A stretch of 44,148 nt of DNA from CAYYJM01 sp964471755 (GTDB taxonomy: Bacteria > Planctomycetota > Planctomycetia > Gemmatales > Gemmataceae). The stretch lies in contig CAYYJM010000015.1 in the NCBI GenBank assembly GCA_964471755.1, positions 1 to 44,148 of the forward strand, given 5' to 3'. Positions 8,836 to 16,758 of this stretch are shown piece after piece (within the stretch, counting starts at the first letter, position 1; every line of letters starts with the position of its first letter). Under the pieces are notes generated by a model. That model worked only from the letters and a program-made list of their open reading frames with translations, was not told the DNA's origin and ran no database searches. The translations under genes were made by a program, and so were the position numbers.

Positions 8836-9876
8836 TCAGGTCTGCGGCACGAAGACGATCACCTCCACCCGGGCCGGCGGCAGCGGATCGCGTTCGGCGA
8901 TCGGCGACGGTTGCGTACCCAGTCCGATGGGCAGCACCTTCCGCGTACTCCACCAGCCCATCTTCTGGACGCCGTGCTGGGCCACGAGGTAATCACAGAC
9001 AGACTCGCTCTGCTTCCGGGTCAGCACGCCGGCCGAGCCGTTGAGCGCTTCCGGATCGCTGGGATCGGCAAAGCCGACCACGACCACCTCGGAGCCCTTG
9101 TGCTTCATTCCCTCCAGCCAGGGGGCGATCTCGTCCAGTTTCGCCTTGCCCCGGGCCGTGAGGACGGCTCGCCCCGGCTCGAAGAGATCGGTCGCCTTGA
9201 AGACCCGGCGATCCCGGTTGAAGTTCGGTCGATCCAGGATCTTGGCCGGATTCTCGATGTAGCCACCGACGAGCGGCAACTTCTCCAGCGAGTCGGAGAC
9301 ACGCTGGAGACTGGCGAACGTCTGCTTGCCCTGCTGGAGCATCTCGACGAGAGCCTCGTGCGCCTCGTTTCCGGTGAGGAGTTTGCCGGCGGTGCCGTTG
9401 CCCTCGCGGATCGACTTGAGCATGGCCGTGGTTTCGCCCAGGAGCCCCTCGGCATCGTTGGATGGTCCGGTCGCCAGGAGGCCGTTCTCCTCGACTGGTG
9501 GAGCATCGTTGGCCCCGAGTCGGATCTCCAGAACCTTGCCACCGAGCATGCCCTCGGCGACGATCGACACGGTCGCGTCGGAGCGGATCAGGTTCCGATG
9601 TTGTGGCTTGATCCGCAGACGCAGGACGACGGGGTCGCGCGGTTTGGTCGGAGCGTTCCGTTCGACGACCTCGCCCGCGTCGATGCCCTGGATGCGCACG
9701 CGCGTGCCGACCTCGACGCCGCGGATCTCCGGGAAGGCCACCCGGACGTGCAGGGTGTCCTTGCTCAGCCAGCTCCAGTCGCCGATGGCGAAGACTCCGA
9801 GTCCGCCGAGGAGCAGGGCCCCCAGGAAGACCGCTCCCAGCAACACCGCCTGCCAGCGCGTCAAGCCGCGTGCCAT
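8836..9876 (-). CDS. MCE/MlaD-type protein fused to an OmpA-like domain
   Basis: The 346-residue protein has one N-terminal transmembrane helix (about 9-31). An MCE domain at about 40-122 (VRVAFPEIRGVEVGTRVRI, GIDAGEVV) is of the kind that carries lipid between membranes in Mla-type systems. A helical linker covers about 140-205. The C-terminal OmpA-like domain covers about 225-344 (FEPGRAVLTARGKAKLDEI). Asp271 of the peptidoglycan-binding site is kept, but the position usually held by Arg is Gln289 (LTRKQSESV). The protein probably spans from inner membrane to cell wall. No MlaE permease or MlaF ATPase gene is nearby; it leads an operon of regulators instead. The fusion is read directly from one uninterrupted frame. 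Confidence 0.85.
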   Translation of the reverse strand: MARGLTRWQAVLLGAVFLGALLLGGLGVFAIGDWSWLSKDTLHVRVAFPEIRGVEVGTRVRIQGIDAGEVVERNAPTKPRDPVVLRLRIKPQHRNLIRSDATVSIVAEGMLGGKVLEIRLGANDAPPVEENGLLATGPSNDAEGLLGETTAMLKSIREGNGTAGKLLTGNEAHEALVEMLQQGKQTFASLQRVSDSLEKLPLVGGYIENPAKILDRPNFNRDRRVFKATDLFEPGRAVLTARGKAKLDEIAPWLEGMKHKGSEVVVVGFADPSDPEALNGSAGVLTRKQSESVCDYLVAQHGVQKMGWWSTRKVLPIGLGTQPSPIAERDPLPPARVEVIVFVPQT

Positions 9877-9904
9877 GATCCGCCTCCTTCTGGTTCGACG
9901 TGTT

Positions 9905-9932
9905 ATTCTATGTTGTCCGGGCCACGGGCAAG
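9905..9932 (-). promoter_or_regulatory. Weak candidate promoter for the MCE-sigma-activator-kinase operon
   Basis: On the minus strand CTTGCC (9927-9932) and TAGAAT (9905-9910) are 16 bp apart, about 28 bases before the ATG at 9876. The -10 box is good and the -35 box poor. Confidence 0.3.
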
Positions 9933-10098
9933 GTGTCCAGCCCGAACTTTTGATTTGGGCGCAAACGTTGCCCGACCGGTAGGCTTTTTCATTGCAAAGG
10001 GTTCGCCGTTCGGGCTACGATGACCGTATCACGATCGGATCGCACCTGTTGACGAATGTGGCGACAATCAATTCGCTTCTTTCGCGGAGAGTGGGCGC

Positions 10099-13053
10099 AT
10101 GGCCTCCACGGTGAGTTTCAAGCAAGCCTGTCCCAGCTGCGAGGCGCTGGTTCCAATCCGCGACCCCAAGCTGGTTGGCAAGAAAACCGAATGCCCCAAG
10201 TGTAAGTATCGCTTCGTCGTCGAGGCCCCCGAGGACGACGAGCCCCGTAAGAAGGGCGACAAGAAGGGGGACAAGAAGGACGACAAGGGCGGCGAGAAAG
10301 CCGGCGGCAAGAAGACCGCCAAGAAGGACAAGGGTGAGGGGGGCGAAAAGAAGAAGAAAAAGGCCGGCGGCTCCTCCAATACGGTCCAGGTCGGCGCGGT
10401 CGTCGGCGTGGTGGCCATCCTCGCGCTCGTCGCGGGCGGCTACTTCCTCTTTTTCTCCGGTTCGCCCAGTTCTAGCTCGAACAACAATCAAGCGAACAAC
10501 TTCCCATCCAATCCGCCGGGTCCGGGCGGACCCGGCGATCCGATGGATCCCGGGACGATGCCGCCGGGATCGGGTGGCGTAAATCCGAACCCGAACCCAA
10601 ATCCGAACCCCTCGACGCCGGGCCGCTTCGTCCACGCCATCCGGCGGGATCAGATTCCAGACATCTCGAACCTGCTGCCGGGAGAGACCCAGGCGGTCTG
10701 GAACCTGAACGTGGATAAAGGCCACAACAGCATCTTCCGGGTTGCGGCCTTGCAGACACCGGGCGCTTTCCGCGAGCAGGACTTTCAGAAGATCTTCGGC
10801 TTCGGCCTGGCGGAAGTCCAGCGCGTGGTCGTTGGTCTGCACGACAAGTGGGTCTACGCGGTGGTCCGCGTGGCCAAACCGCTCAACTTCGACGACCTGA
10901 GCAACCGCCTCAAGTTGAACAAGGAGGCGCCCGAGAACGGGCACAGCTGGTTCACGGTGCATCGCGAACTCGACAGCCTGAGCAACCTGCTGCTCAAGGC
11001 GAACCGCCCCGCGCCGAATCTGGCCGTCTGCTTCGCGGACAGTCAGACGATGGTGTTCAGCAATCAGGAGATGGTGCTGGCCTTCCTCAACGCCAATGGT
11101 TCGTTCCCGCTCCGCTCGCAGGACACCGGTTCGGTGCCATCGCCGGGCACCGGGCCATCGACCGGCACAGGGCCGATGACGTATCCCGGTCCAGGGTCGG
11201 GGCCAATGCCTGGACCAGGACCAATGCCCGGACCAGGACCAGGGTCGGTGCCAATGCCAGGGCCAGGCTCAGGGACGGTGCCGATGCCCGGACCCGGGCC
11301 GATGCCGGGTCCAGGACCAGGGTCGGTCCCCATGCCTGGACCCGGCCAGCCTGGTCCGGGCCAGCCTGGTCCGGGTGTTCCACCGCCTCCCGGAAGTGGC
11401 GGGCCAGGGGAACCGATGCCCATTCCTGGACCAGGCCAGCCCGGACCGGGACAGCCTGGACCAGGCCAACCCGGACCAGGCCAGCCTGGATCGGAAGAAA
11501 CACCTGGTTCGACCCCTTCGGGACCGCGTGGGGCGTACCTCACCATCAATCCGCTGCTCAAGGGCGTTCTCGACAAGGCGGAAGGTGACCGGCCCGTCAT
11601 TTTCAGCCGGTCCTTCGACGCCAAGGAGATCTTCGAGTCGAAGGAGATGGAGCAGGTGATGAAGCAGCCGTTGCCCGAGTTGCCGGGAGGGCTGGTTCTG
11701 ACCAAGGACCTGCTCAAGACGGCCACGGACTGGGTACGGCCCAACATCAAGCGGGTGGGACTGGCCGTCCATGAGCTGACCGAGGACAAGGTTGGCGCGA
11801 CCCTGGCGATCGATCTGGCGAGCGATAAACAGGCGACTCTGTCCGAAACCACGCTCCGGACGCTTGTGGGCGGCGGCAACGTGGACCCCAACGGCGGCAT
11901 GTTTCCGGGCGGCCCCGGTGAACCGGGGGGGCCTGGTTTCCCCGGGCCACAACCCGGCTTCCCCGGGCCACAACCAGGCGGCTTTCCGGGGCCACAACCC
12001 GGCGGTTTCCCCGGGCCACAACCCGGCGGCTTCCCAGGCCCTGGTCAGCCGGGCGTACCGGGGCAGGGCGGAGCGCAGACGCCGCTCGGGCAGTGGTTCT
12101 TCTTCCGCGCCAACGAAAATACGCTGGTCGTCAACGCGAACGTGCCGCTGCCAGAGGCGAGATACCGGGCGGTGCGGCAACTCCTCGAACGGTATGCGCT
12201 GGCCCTGAAGAGTGACGCGGAAATGACCAACACCCGTTCGCGGGCTCACGAACTGGCCCGCGCAACGCAGAAGTACCTGGCCGCCAAGGGGGCCTTCCCG
12301 CAGGGGACGATGCCGCGTGCGGTTCCGGCCGCCGCCCTGACCGACTGGGCCCCGGATCAGTGCCTCAGTTGGGTGGTCGATCTGCTGCCGTTCCTGGGAG
12401 CGGAATACTCTCGTCTGGAGATCGATCCGAATCAGGACTGGACCGATCCGGCGAACCTGAAGATTGCCCAGGTGACGCTGCCGCAACTGGTGGCTCGCGG
12501 CAAGCCGGGCGACGCCTACCGGGTGCATTATCCTGGTCGGCCGGAAGCGCTCGGGCCGACGGCCTGGGTGGGCATCGCCGGCGTCGGTTTCGACGCGGCT
12601 ACCTACCGTGCGGACGACGCCCAGGTCGCCAACCGTCTCGGCATCTTCGGCTACCACCGCGCCACGAAGAAGGACGACATCAAGGACGGTCTCGGCCAGA
12701 CGATTCTCCTGATCCAGGTGCCGCCCGGTCAGCGGTCGCCGTGGATCCTGGGTGGTGGCGGCACCGTCCGGGGCGTCTCCGAAGACACCGAGAGTTTCAT
12801 CCCGTTCATCTCGACGCAGCATCCCGAGACGAAGGAACCGGGTACCTACGCCATCATGGCCGACGGCAAGGTGCGCTTCTTGAAGGCGTCGATTACCCCG
12901 GCCCAGTTCCGGGCCCTGTGTACGATCGCCGGCGGCGAGAAGGTCGAGAACCTTGACACCTTCGCGCCGATCGTTCCGCCGCCGCCGGGCGAGGAGACCG
13001 AGTCGGTGTCCACGCCGACGGCCCCGCCGATCGTTCCGCCGATGCCGAAGTAA
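10099..13053 (+). CDS. Large zinc-ribbon membrane protein with Pro-Gly repeats and DUF1559-like C-terminus
   Basis: The 984-residue protein starts with a zinc ribbon (Cys11, Cys14, Cys32, Cys35: CPSC and CPKC). A Lys-rich stretch at 45-90 and one transmembrane helix at about 96-119 follow, so most of the chain should be outside the cytoplasm. Residues about 120-185 and 350-475 are Pro/Gly-rich, the second block made of PGPGPM and PGQPGPG repeats; another block near 610-655 repeats PGPQPGGF. The C-terminal part (about 730-960) looks like the DUF1559/SBP_bac_10 family, including TAWVGIAGVGFD and the closing motif YAIMADGKVRFL. Such proteins are abundant in planctomycetes and their role is unknown. 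ATG at 10099 follows GGAGAG about 8 bases upstream. Confidence 0.85.
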   Translation: MASTVSFKQACPSCEALVPIRDPKLVGKKTECPKCKYRFVVEAPEDDEPRKKGDKKGDKKDDKGGEKAGGKKTAKKDKGEGGEKKKKKAGGSSNTVQVGAVVGVVAILALVAGGYFLFFSGSPSSSSNNNQANNFPSNPPGPGGPGDPMDPGTMPPGSGGVNPNPNPNPNPSTPGRFVHAIRRDQIPDISNLLPGETQAVWNLNVDKGHNSIFRVAALQTPGAFREQDFQKIFGFGLAEVQRVVVGLHDKWVYAVVRVAKPLNFDDLSNRLKLNKEAPENGHSWFTVHRELDSLSNLLLKANRPAPNLAVCFADSQTMVFSNQEMVLAFLNANGSFPLRSQDTGSVPSPGTGPSTGTGPMTYPGPGSGPMPGPGPMPGPGPGSVPMPGPGSGTVPMPGPGPMPGPGPGSVPMPGPGQPGPGQPGPGVPPPPGSGGPGEPMPIPGPGQPGPGQPGPGQPGPGQPGSEETPGSTPSGPRGAYLTINPLLKGVLDKAEGDRPVIFSRSFDAKEIFESKEMEQVMKQPLPELPGGLVLTKDLLKTATDWVRPNIKRVGLAVHELTEDKVGATLAIDLASDKQATLSETTLRTLVGGGNVDPNGGMFPGGPGEPGGPGFPGPQPGFPGPQPGGFPGPQPGGFPGPQPGGFPGPGQPGVPGQGGAQTPLGQWFFFRANENTLVVNANVPLPEARYRAVRQLLERYALALKSDAEMTNTRSRAHELARATQKYLAAKGAFPQGTMPRAVPAAALTDWAPDQCLSWVVDLLPFLGAEYSRLEIDPNQDWTDPANLKIAQVTLPQLVARGKPGDAYRVHYPGRPEALGPTAWVGIAGVGFDAATYRADDAQVANRLGIFGYHRATKKDDIKDGLGQTILLIQVPPGQRSPWILGGGGTVRGVSEDTESFIPFISTQHPETKEPGTYAIMADGKVRFLKASITPAQFRALCTIAGGEKVENLDTFAPIVPPPPGEETESVSTPTAPPIVPPMPK
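11154..11500 (+). repeat. In-gene short repeats coding for Pro-Gly-rich segment
   Basis: This stretch consists of degenerate 6- to 15-base units such as CCAGGACCA and GGCCAGCCTGGT that code for PGPG, PMPG and PGQPG. A second block at about 11899-12065 codes for PGPQPGGF units. All units keep the frame, so length can change without breaking the gene. Confidence 0.8.
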
Positions 13054-13067
13054 CCCCCGGCGACTCC

Positions 13068-13188
13068 AGGCGAGCCCCCCACGAAAGTGGGGGGAGTTCC
13101 CGCGTCGGAAACTCCCCCCACTTTCGTGGGGGGCTCGCCTTCTCTCTGTATGCTGTCGGAAACTCCCCCCACTTTTCGTGGGGGCTCG
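13068..13188. repeat. Three copies of a GC-rich palindromic element
   Basis: Bases 13068-13098 and 13110-13140 are a perfect 31-bp inverted repeat around an 11-base loop; each arm contains its own CCCCCCAC...GTGGGGGG palindrome. A third copy with small changes lies at 13161-13188. The element fills the gap between the zinc-ribbon gene and the FGGY kinase gene, whose ATG at 13224 has no clear ribosome binding site. It could act as a terminator hairpin, but there is no T-run. Confidence 0.85.
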
Positions 13189-13223
13189 CCATTCCCCCCC
13201 TCCGATTTGGTATCGATTCTGAC

Positions 13224-14723
13224 ATGCTCCCACCGCTATTTCTTGGCCTCGATGTCGGCACCCAGAGCGTGCGTGCGGTTCTGATCGACCTGGACGGCCG
13301 CTGTCATGGTCATGGCACCGCGACGCTGGACACGGCCCATCCCGCTCCGGCCTGGGCCGAGCAGTCTCCCGAGCAATGGTGGACCGCCGTCGGGACGGCC
13401 GTCCGGCAGGCCATCGCCAGCGTGCCCGGCTCGGCCGAGGCGGTCCAGGCTCTCGGCCTGGACTGCACTGCCTGTACAGTGATCGCCTCGCGGGTCGATG
13501 GCACCGCCCTGGCCCCGGCCCTGCTCTGGATGGATCAGCGCTCCCATCTCGAGGCCACGGCGATCAACGCGACCGGCGACGCCAGCCTCCGCTGGGTGTC
13601 CGGTGTCGTCTCACCGGAATGGATGCTGCCCAAGGCCCTGTGGCTGAAGCGCCATCGGCCCGAGGTCTACGCTCGCGCCGAGCGGCTGGTCGAGTGTACC
13701 GACTGGCTCATGTTCCGCCTGACCGGCGAGTGGACGCTGTCGCTGAACCATGTCGCGGTCAAGTGGAACCACGTTCGGCCTGAGGGAGGCTGGAGTCGGT
13801 CCTTGCTCGCCGCCGTTGGCCTGGACGATCTGCCGGAACGATGGCCGCAGCGCATCGTCCCGCTCGGTGGCGGTGACGGCCGACTCTCGGCCCGAGCGGC
13901 CGAACACCTCGGCCTGCGCCCGGGCCTGCCGATCGCCCAGGGGGGGATCGACGCCTATCTCGGCATGCTCGGTCTCGGTGCGGTTCGGCCGGGCGACCTG
14001 GCGATGATCCTCGGGTCAAGTACCTGTCATCTGGCCATGTCTCCCGTGCCGCTCCTGGGCAGCGGCATGCTTGGCTGCTACCCCGATGCGGTTCTCGAGG
14101 GAACGTACACCCTGGAGGGTGGCCAGACGGCGACCGGTTCGATCCTGAACTGGTTCCGTCAGCACTTCGCCCCGACCGAGTCGTTCGAGCAGCTCGACGC
14201 CCGGGCGGAAGCCGTGCCGCCGGGCTGCGAGGGACTCACCTGCCTGGATCACTTCCAGGGCAATCGCTGTCCGCACAAGGATCCACGATCACGCGGCGTC
14301 TTCTGGGGCCTGACTCTGGCCCACGGCCCGGCCCATCTCTACCGGGCGATCTGCGAGGGAACGGCCTGTGGCACACGGGCCATCCTCGACGACGTGGCCG
14401 CGCATGGTCTGCGGATCGAGCGTCTGTTCGCGGGCGGTGGCGGCGTGCGCAGTCGGCTCTGGATGCAGATCCACGCGGACGTGCTGGATCGGCCGATCCA
14501 CCTGCCGGTCGAGAGCGAGGCCTGCGCGCTGGGTTCGGCCCTCATCGCGGCGGTCCACGTCGGAGCCTTTCCCGACCTCGACGCGGCGGCAGCCCGGATG
14601 GTACGAATCGGCACGGTCGTCGAACCCCGACCTGACGCCGTGCGGGCCTGCCAGGACGTGTACGACCGCTACCGTCGGACCTACCCGACCCTGCGGGAGT
14701 TACTGCACGCAACGTCGCGGTGA
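13224..14723 (+). CDS. FGGY-family carbohydrate kinase, ribulokinase-like
   Basis: The 499-residue length and both halves fit the FGGY sugar kinases, which phosphorylate a sugar with ATP in the cytoplasm. The N-terminal phosphate-binding motif is FLGLDVGTQSVRAVLID. The middle contains GLDCTACTVIA and LLWMDQRS. The C-terminal domain has GGIDAYLGMLG, a segment close to ribulokinases (GGQTATGSILNWF), and the adenosine motif FAGGGGVRSRLWMQIHADV. The catalytic Asp is the one in GGIDAYLG. The substrate cannot be fixed; ribulose or a similar ketose is most likely. The gene stands alone among unrelated genes, so there is no pathway context. The start is set by homology; no Shine-Dalgarno is seen upstream. 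Confidence 0.9.
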   Translation: MLPPLFLGLDVGTQSVRAVLIDLDGRCHGHGTATLDTAHPAPAWAEQSPEQWWTAVGTAVRQAIASVPGSAEAVQALGLDCTACTVIASRVDGTALAPALLWMDQRSHLEATAINATGDASLRWVSGVVSPEWMLPKALWLKRHRPEVYARAERLVECTDWLMFRLTGEWTLSLNHVAVKWNHVRPEGGWSRSLLAAVGLDDLPERWPQRIVPLGGGDGRLSARAAEHLGLRPGLPIAQGGIDAYLGMLGLGAVRPGDLAMILGSSTCHLAMSPVPLLGSGMLGCYPDAVLEGTYTLEGGQTATGSILNWFRQHFAPTESFEQLDARAEAVPPGCEGLTCLDHFQGNRCPHKDPRSRGVFWGLTLAHGPAHLYRAICEGTACGTRAILDDVAAHGLRIERLFAGGGGVRSRLWMQIHADVLDRPIHLPVESEACALGSALIAAVHVGAFPDLDAAAARMVRIGTVVEPRPDAVRACQDVYDRYRRTYPTLRELLHATSR

Positions 14724-14730
14724 CACTCCA

Positions 14731-14760
14731 TTGACTCTGGGTAAATAGCGGACCTAGGAT
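14731..14760 (+). promoter_or_regulatory. Candidate sigma-70 promoter for the UPF0316 gene
   Basis: TTGACT (14731-14736) and TAGGAT (14755-14760) are 18 bp apart in the gap after the FGGY kinase gene. A transcript would have a leader of about 130 bases before the GTG at 14901. Confidence 0.5.
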
Positions 14761-14900
14761 AGAGTGTCCCTTGCGACCTCCCAGAGATTTCTCGACGCGC
14801 GAACGACGCAGGGTCGCGCCAGTTGGCCTTGCCTCGTTTGAACGCATGCCGTATGTCTCCCGGCGGTTTGCGAAGGGTTGCGTTCTTCGGGGAGAATACC

Positions 14901-15485
14901 GTGTTTGAATGGCCCTGGTTACCGCTGCTGATCTTCGTTGCCGAAGTGATTGTCGTCACCCTGTCCACGCTGCGCGTCATTTCCATCTCGCGCGGCTGGA
15001 AAGTTCTCGCGAGCATGCTGGGGCTCGTCGAGATTTCGATCTGGCTGGTCGCCATCGGCCAGGTCATGCAGAATCTATCGAACCCGTTCTGCTTCATCGC
15101 CTTCGCGGCTGGCTTCACGATGGGCAATTATCTCGGCCTGTGGGTTGAGGAGCAACTCGCTCTGGGCTACCTGCTCATCCGGGTCATCACCCGGCGTGAC
15201 GCCGAGCCGCTGCTCGCCGCGTTGCGGACCAGCAACCACGGCGTCACCCACTTCAACGGCGACGGTGCGACCGGCCCGGTCCACCTGGTCTTCACCGTCA
15301 TCCCACGCCGACGGCTGGACGATGTGGTTCGGACCATCGAGGAGTTCGATTCCCGGGCCTTCTACTCGGTCGATACCGTCGAGAAGACCACGGCGGGAAT
15401 CTACCCCATGCAACGACACACGGTCGGCACCACCCTGCGTCGGCCGGACCTGGTCAACCAGGGACAGCCGACCCTGCCGGTGTGA
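14901..15485 (+). CDS. UPF0316 membrane protein (DUF5698 plus DUF2179)
   Basis: The 194-residue protein has about three N-terminal membrane segments (PLLIFVAEVIVVTLSTLRV, the VLASMLGLVEISIWLVAIG region, CFIAFAAGFTMGNYLG). A soluble C-terminal domain from about residue 95 has the DUF2179-like fold (VITRRDAEPLLAALR, HLVFTVIPRRRLDDVV). This matches the UPF0316/YebE-like family, whose function is unknown; the C-terminal domain is suspected to bind a small ligand. GTG at 14901 is chosen because GGGGAGA lies 5-6 bases upstream and the protein then starts just before the first helix. TTG at 14823 and ATG at 14853 would add a tail without family support. Confidence 0.85.
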   Translation: MFEWPWLPLLIFVAEVIVVTLSTLRVISISRGWKVLASMLGLVEISIWLVAIGQVMQNLSNPFCFIAFAAGFTMGNYLGLWVEEQLALGYLLIRVITRRDAEPLLAALRTSNHGVTHFNGDGATGPVHLVFTVIPRRRLDDVVRTIEEFDSRAFYSVDTVEKTTAGIYPMQRHTVGTTLRRPDLVNQGQPTLPV

Positions 15486-15502
15486 CGAGGGCCGTCTCGC
15501 TC

Positions 15503-15531
15503 TTGCTCTGCCGCGCTCGGCGGTCGATAAT
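15503..15531 (+). promoter_or_regulatory. Candidate sigma-70 promoter for the WD40 gene pair
   Basis: TTGCTC (15503-15508) and GATAAT (15526-15531) are 17 bp apart, followed by GGAGG just before the ATG at 15570. Confidence 0.5.
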
Positions 15532-15569
15532 CAAGCAACGGCTCCTCTCCGCCGTCATCGGAGGTGGTC

Positions 15570-16754
15570 ATGAGTCCTTGCTGCCGACCCGTTGCGCGCG
15601 GCTTCCTGGTTCGGGTTCTGCTGACGCTTCTCTGCGTTGCCGTCCTGGGAGGGATCGCGTATCTCGCCCATGCTGCGGAGCCGAAGGCCGACATCCCGGC
15701 CCTGATCCAACAACTCGGTCACGACGACTTCGAGCAGCGCGAACTGGCCAGCCGCCGACTGGCCGATCTCGGCGAGGATGCCCTCGCACCTCTCAAGGCG
15801 GCCGTCGATTCCGGTGACGCCGAGGTCCGTCGGCGGGTGGACGAACTGATCACCACCATCGAACGCCGTCTGTTCGGTGAACAGGCCATCCTGGTCGGCC
15901 ATACGTCGGGATTGTGGGCCGCGACCTTCTCGCCCGACGGCAAGCGGGCCGCCACGTCGAGCGACGACAAATCCCTGCGTCTGTGGGATCTGGAGAGCGG
16001 CCGAGAACTGGGCTGCATCACGGCCAACTCGGCCGTCAACTGCGCCCGCTTCTTTCGCGATGGCCGTCGCCTGCTCGTCGGTCTGGGCGACGGTTCGCTC
16101 GGTATCCACGACACCTCCGGACGGCTGCTCGCTGCCATCGGCAAGCACACCGACGAGATCGTCGATCTGGAGATCCTCCCCGGTGAGAATGAAGCCGTCA
16201 CCGTCGGCCGGGATCGGACGCTCAGGTGCTGGGATCTGCGGTCGGCAAAGCTGGTTCGGTCGTCGAAGGAACACACCGACATGATCCGCCGGGTGGCCGT
16301 GTCGCGCGACGGTTCGCAGGCTGCGACCGCCAGTTTCGACGGCAGCGTTCACCTCTGGGACCTTGCCAGCGGCGAGCTGCTCCAGACCCTGCGACCGCAA
16401 GGCGGCCTGGTCTTCGCGGTGGGCTTCTCGCCCGATGGCAAGCAGCTGGTCACGGGGACGGCCGATCGGTTGGCCCGCGTCTGGGACATCGCCAGCGGCG
16501 AGGAGGTCGGTCGCTTCGAGGGGCATACCGGCTTCGTCTACAGCGCCCTGTTTCTGCTGGACGGCCGGCGACTTCTGACGGGGAGTGAGGACCACACCGT
16601 CCGCCTGTGGGATCTGGCGACCGGACGGGAACTTCGCGTCTTTCGTGGACACACGGATTACGTCCGTCAGGTCGAACTGGCTCCGGATGGCCGACGCTTC
16701 CTGTCGGCCAGCAAGGATCGCACCGCTCGTCTCTGGAATGTGCCGCGGGAGTGA
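15570..16754 (+). CDS. Exported WD40 repeat protein with N-terminal HEAT-like helices
   Basis: ATG at 15570 follows CGGAGG closely; the in-frame GTG at 15564 overlaps that site and is less likely. The 394-residue protein has a signal or anchor helix (about 15-37) ending in AHAAEPK. A helical domain of about 60 residues (LIQQLGHDDFEQRELASRRL, GDAEVRRRVDELI) resembles a HEAT/armadillo unit. Seven WD40 blades follow, each with a GH...DGK...LRLWDL pattern. It probably forms a beta-propeller scaffold outside the cytoplasm. The next gene, 4 bases downstream, encodes a protein of the same plan, so the two arose by tandem duplication and are co-transcribed. The partner is unknown. Confidence 0.9.
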   Translation: MSPCCRPVARGFLVRVLLTLLCVAVLGGIAYLAHAAEPKADIPALIQQLGHDDFEQRELASRRLADLGEDALAPLKAAVDSGDAEVRRRVDELITTIERRLFGEQAILVGHTSGLWAATFSPDGKRAATSSDDKSLRLWDLESGRELGCITANSAVNCARFFRDGRRLLVGLGDGSLGIHDTSGRLLAAIGKHTDEIVDLEILPGENEAVTVGRDRTLRCWDLRSAKLVRSSKEHTDMIRRVAVSRDGSQAATASFDGSVHLWDLASGELLQTLRPQGGLVFAVGFSPDGKQLVTGTADRLARVWDIASGEEVGRFEGHTGFVYSALFLLDGRRLLTGSEDHTVRLWDLATGRELRVFRGHTDYVRQVELAPDGRRFLSASKDRTARLWNVPRE

Positions 16755-16758
16755 CTCC

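Noticed and set aside
8035..10023. Plus-strand open frame of about 660 codons opposite the sigma-like and MCE-OmpA genes
   Set aside because: Both minus-strand genes have clear domains and tight operon spacing; the plus-strand frame has none.
10049..10071. Promoter for the zinc-ribbon gene (TTGACG)
   Set aside because: A good -35 box but no acceptable -10 box at 16 to 18 bp.
11269..13233. Minus-strand open frame of about 650 codons opposite the zinc-ribbon gene
   Set aside because: It starts inside the palindromic repeats and runs antisense to Pro-Gly repeats; no family resemblance.
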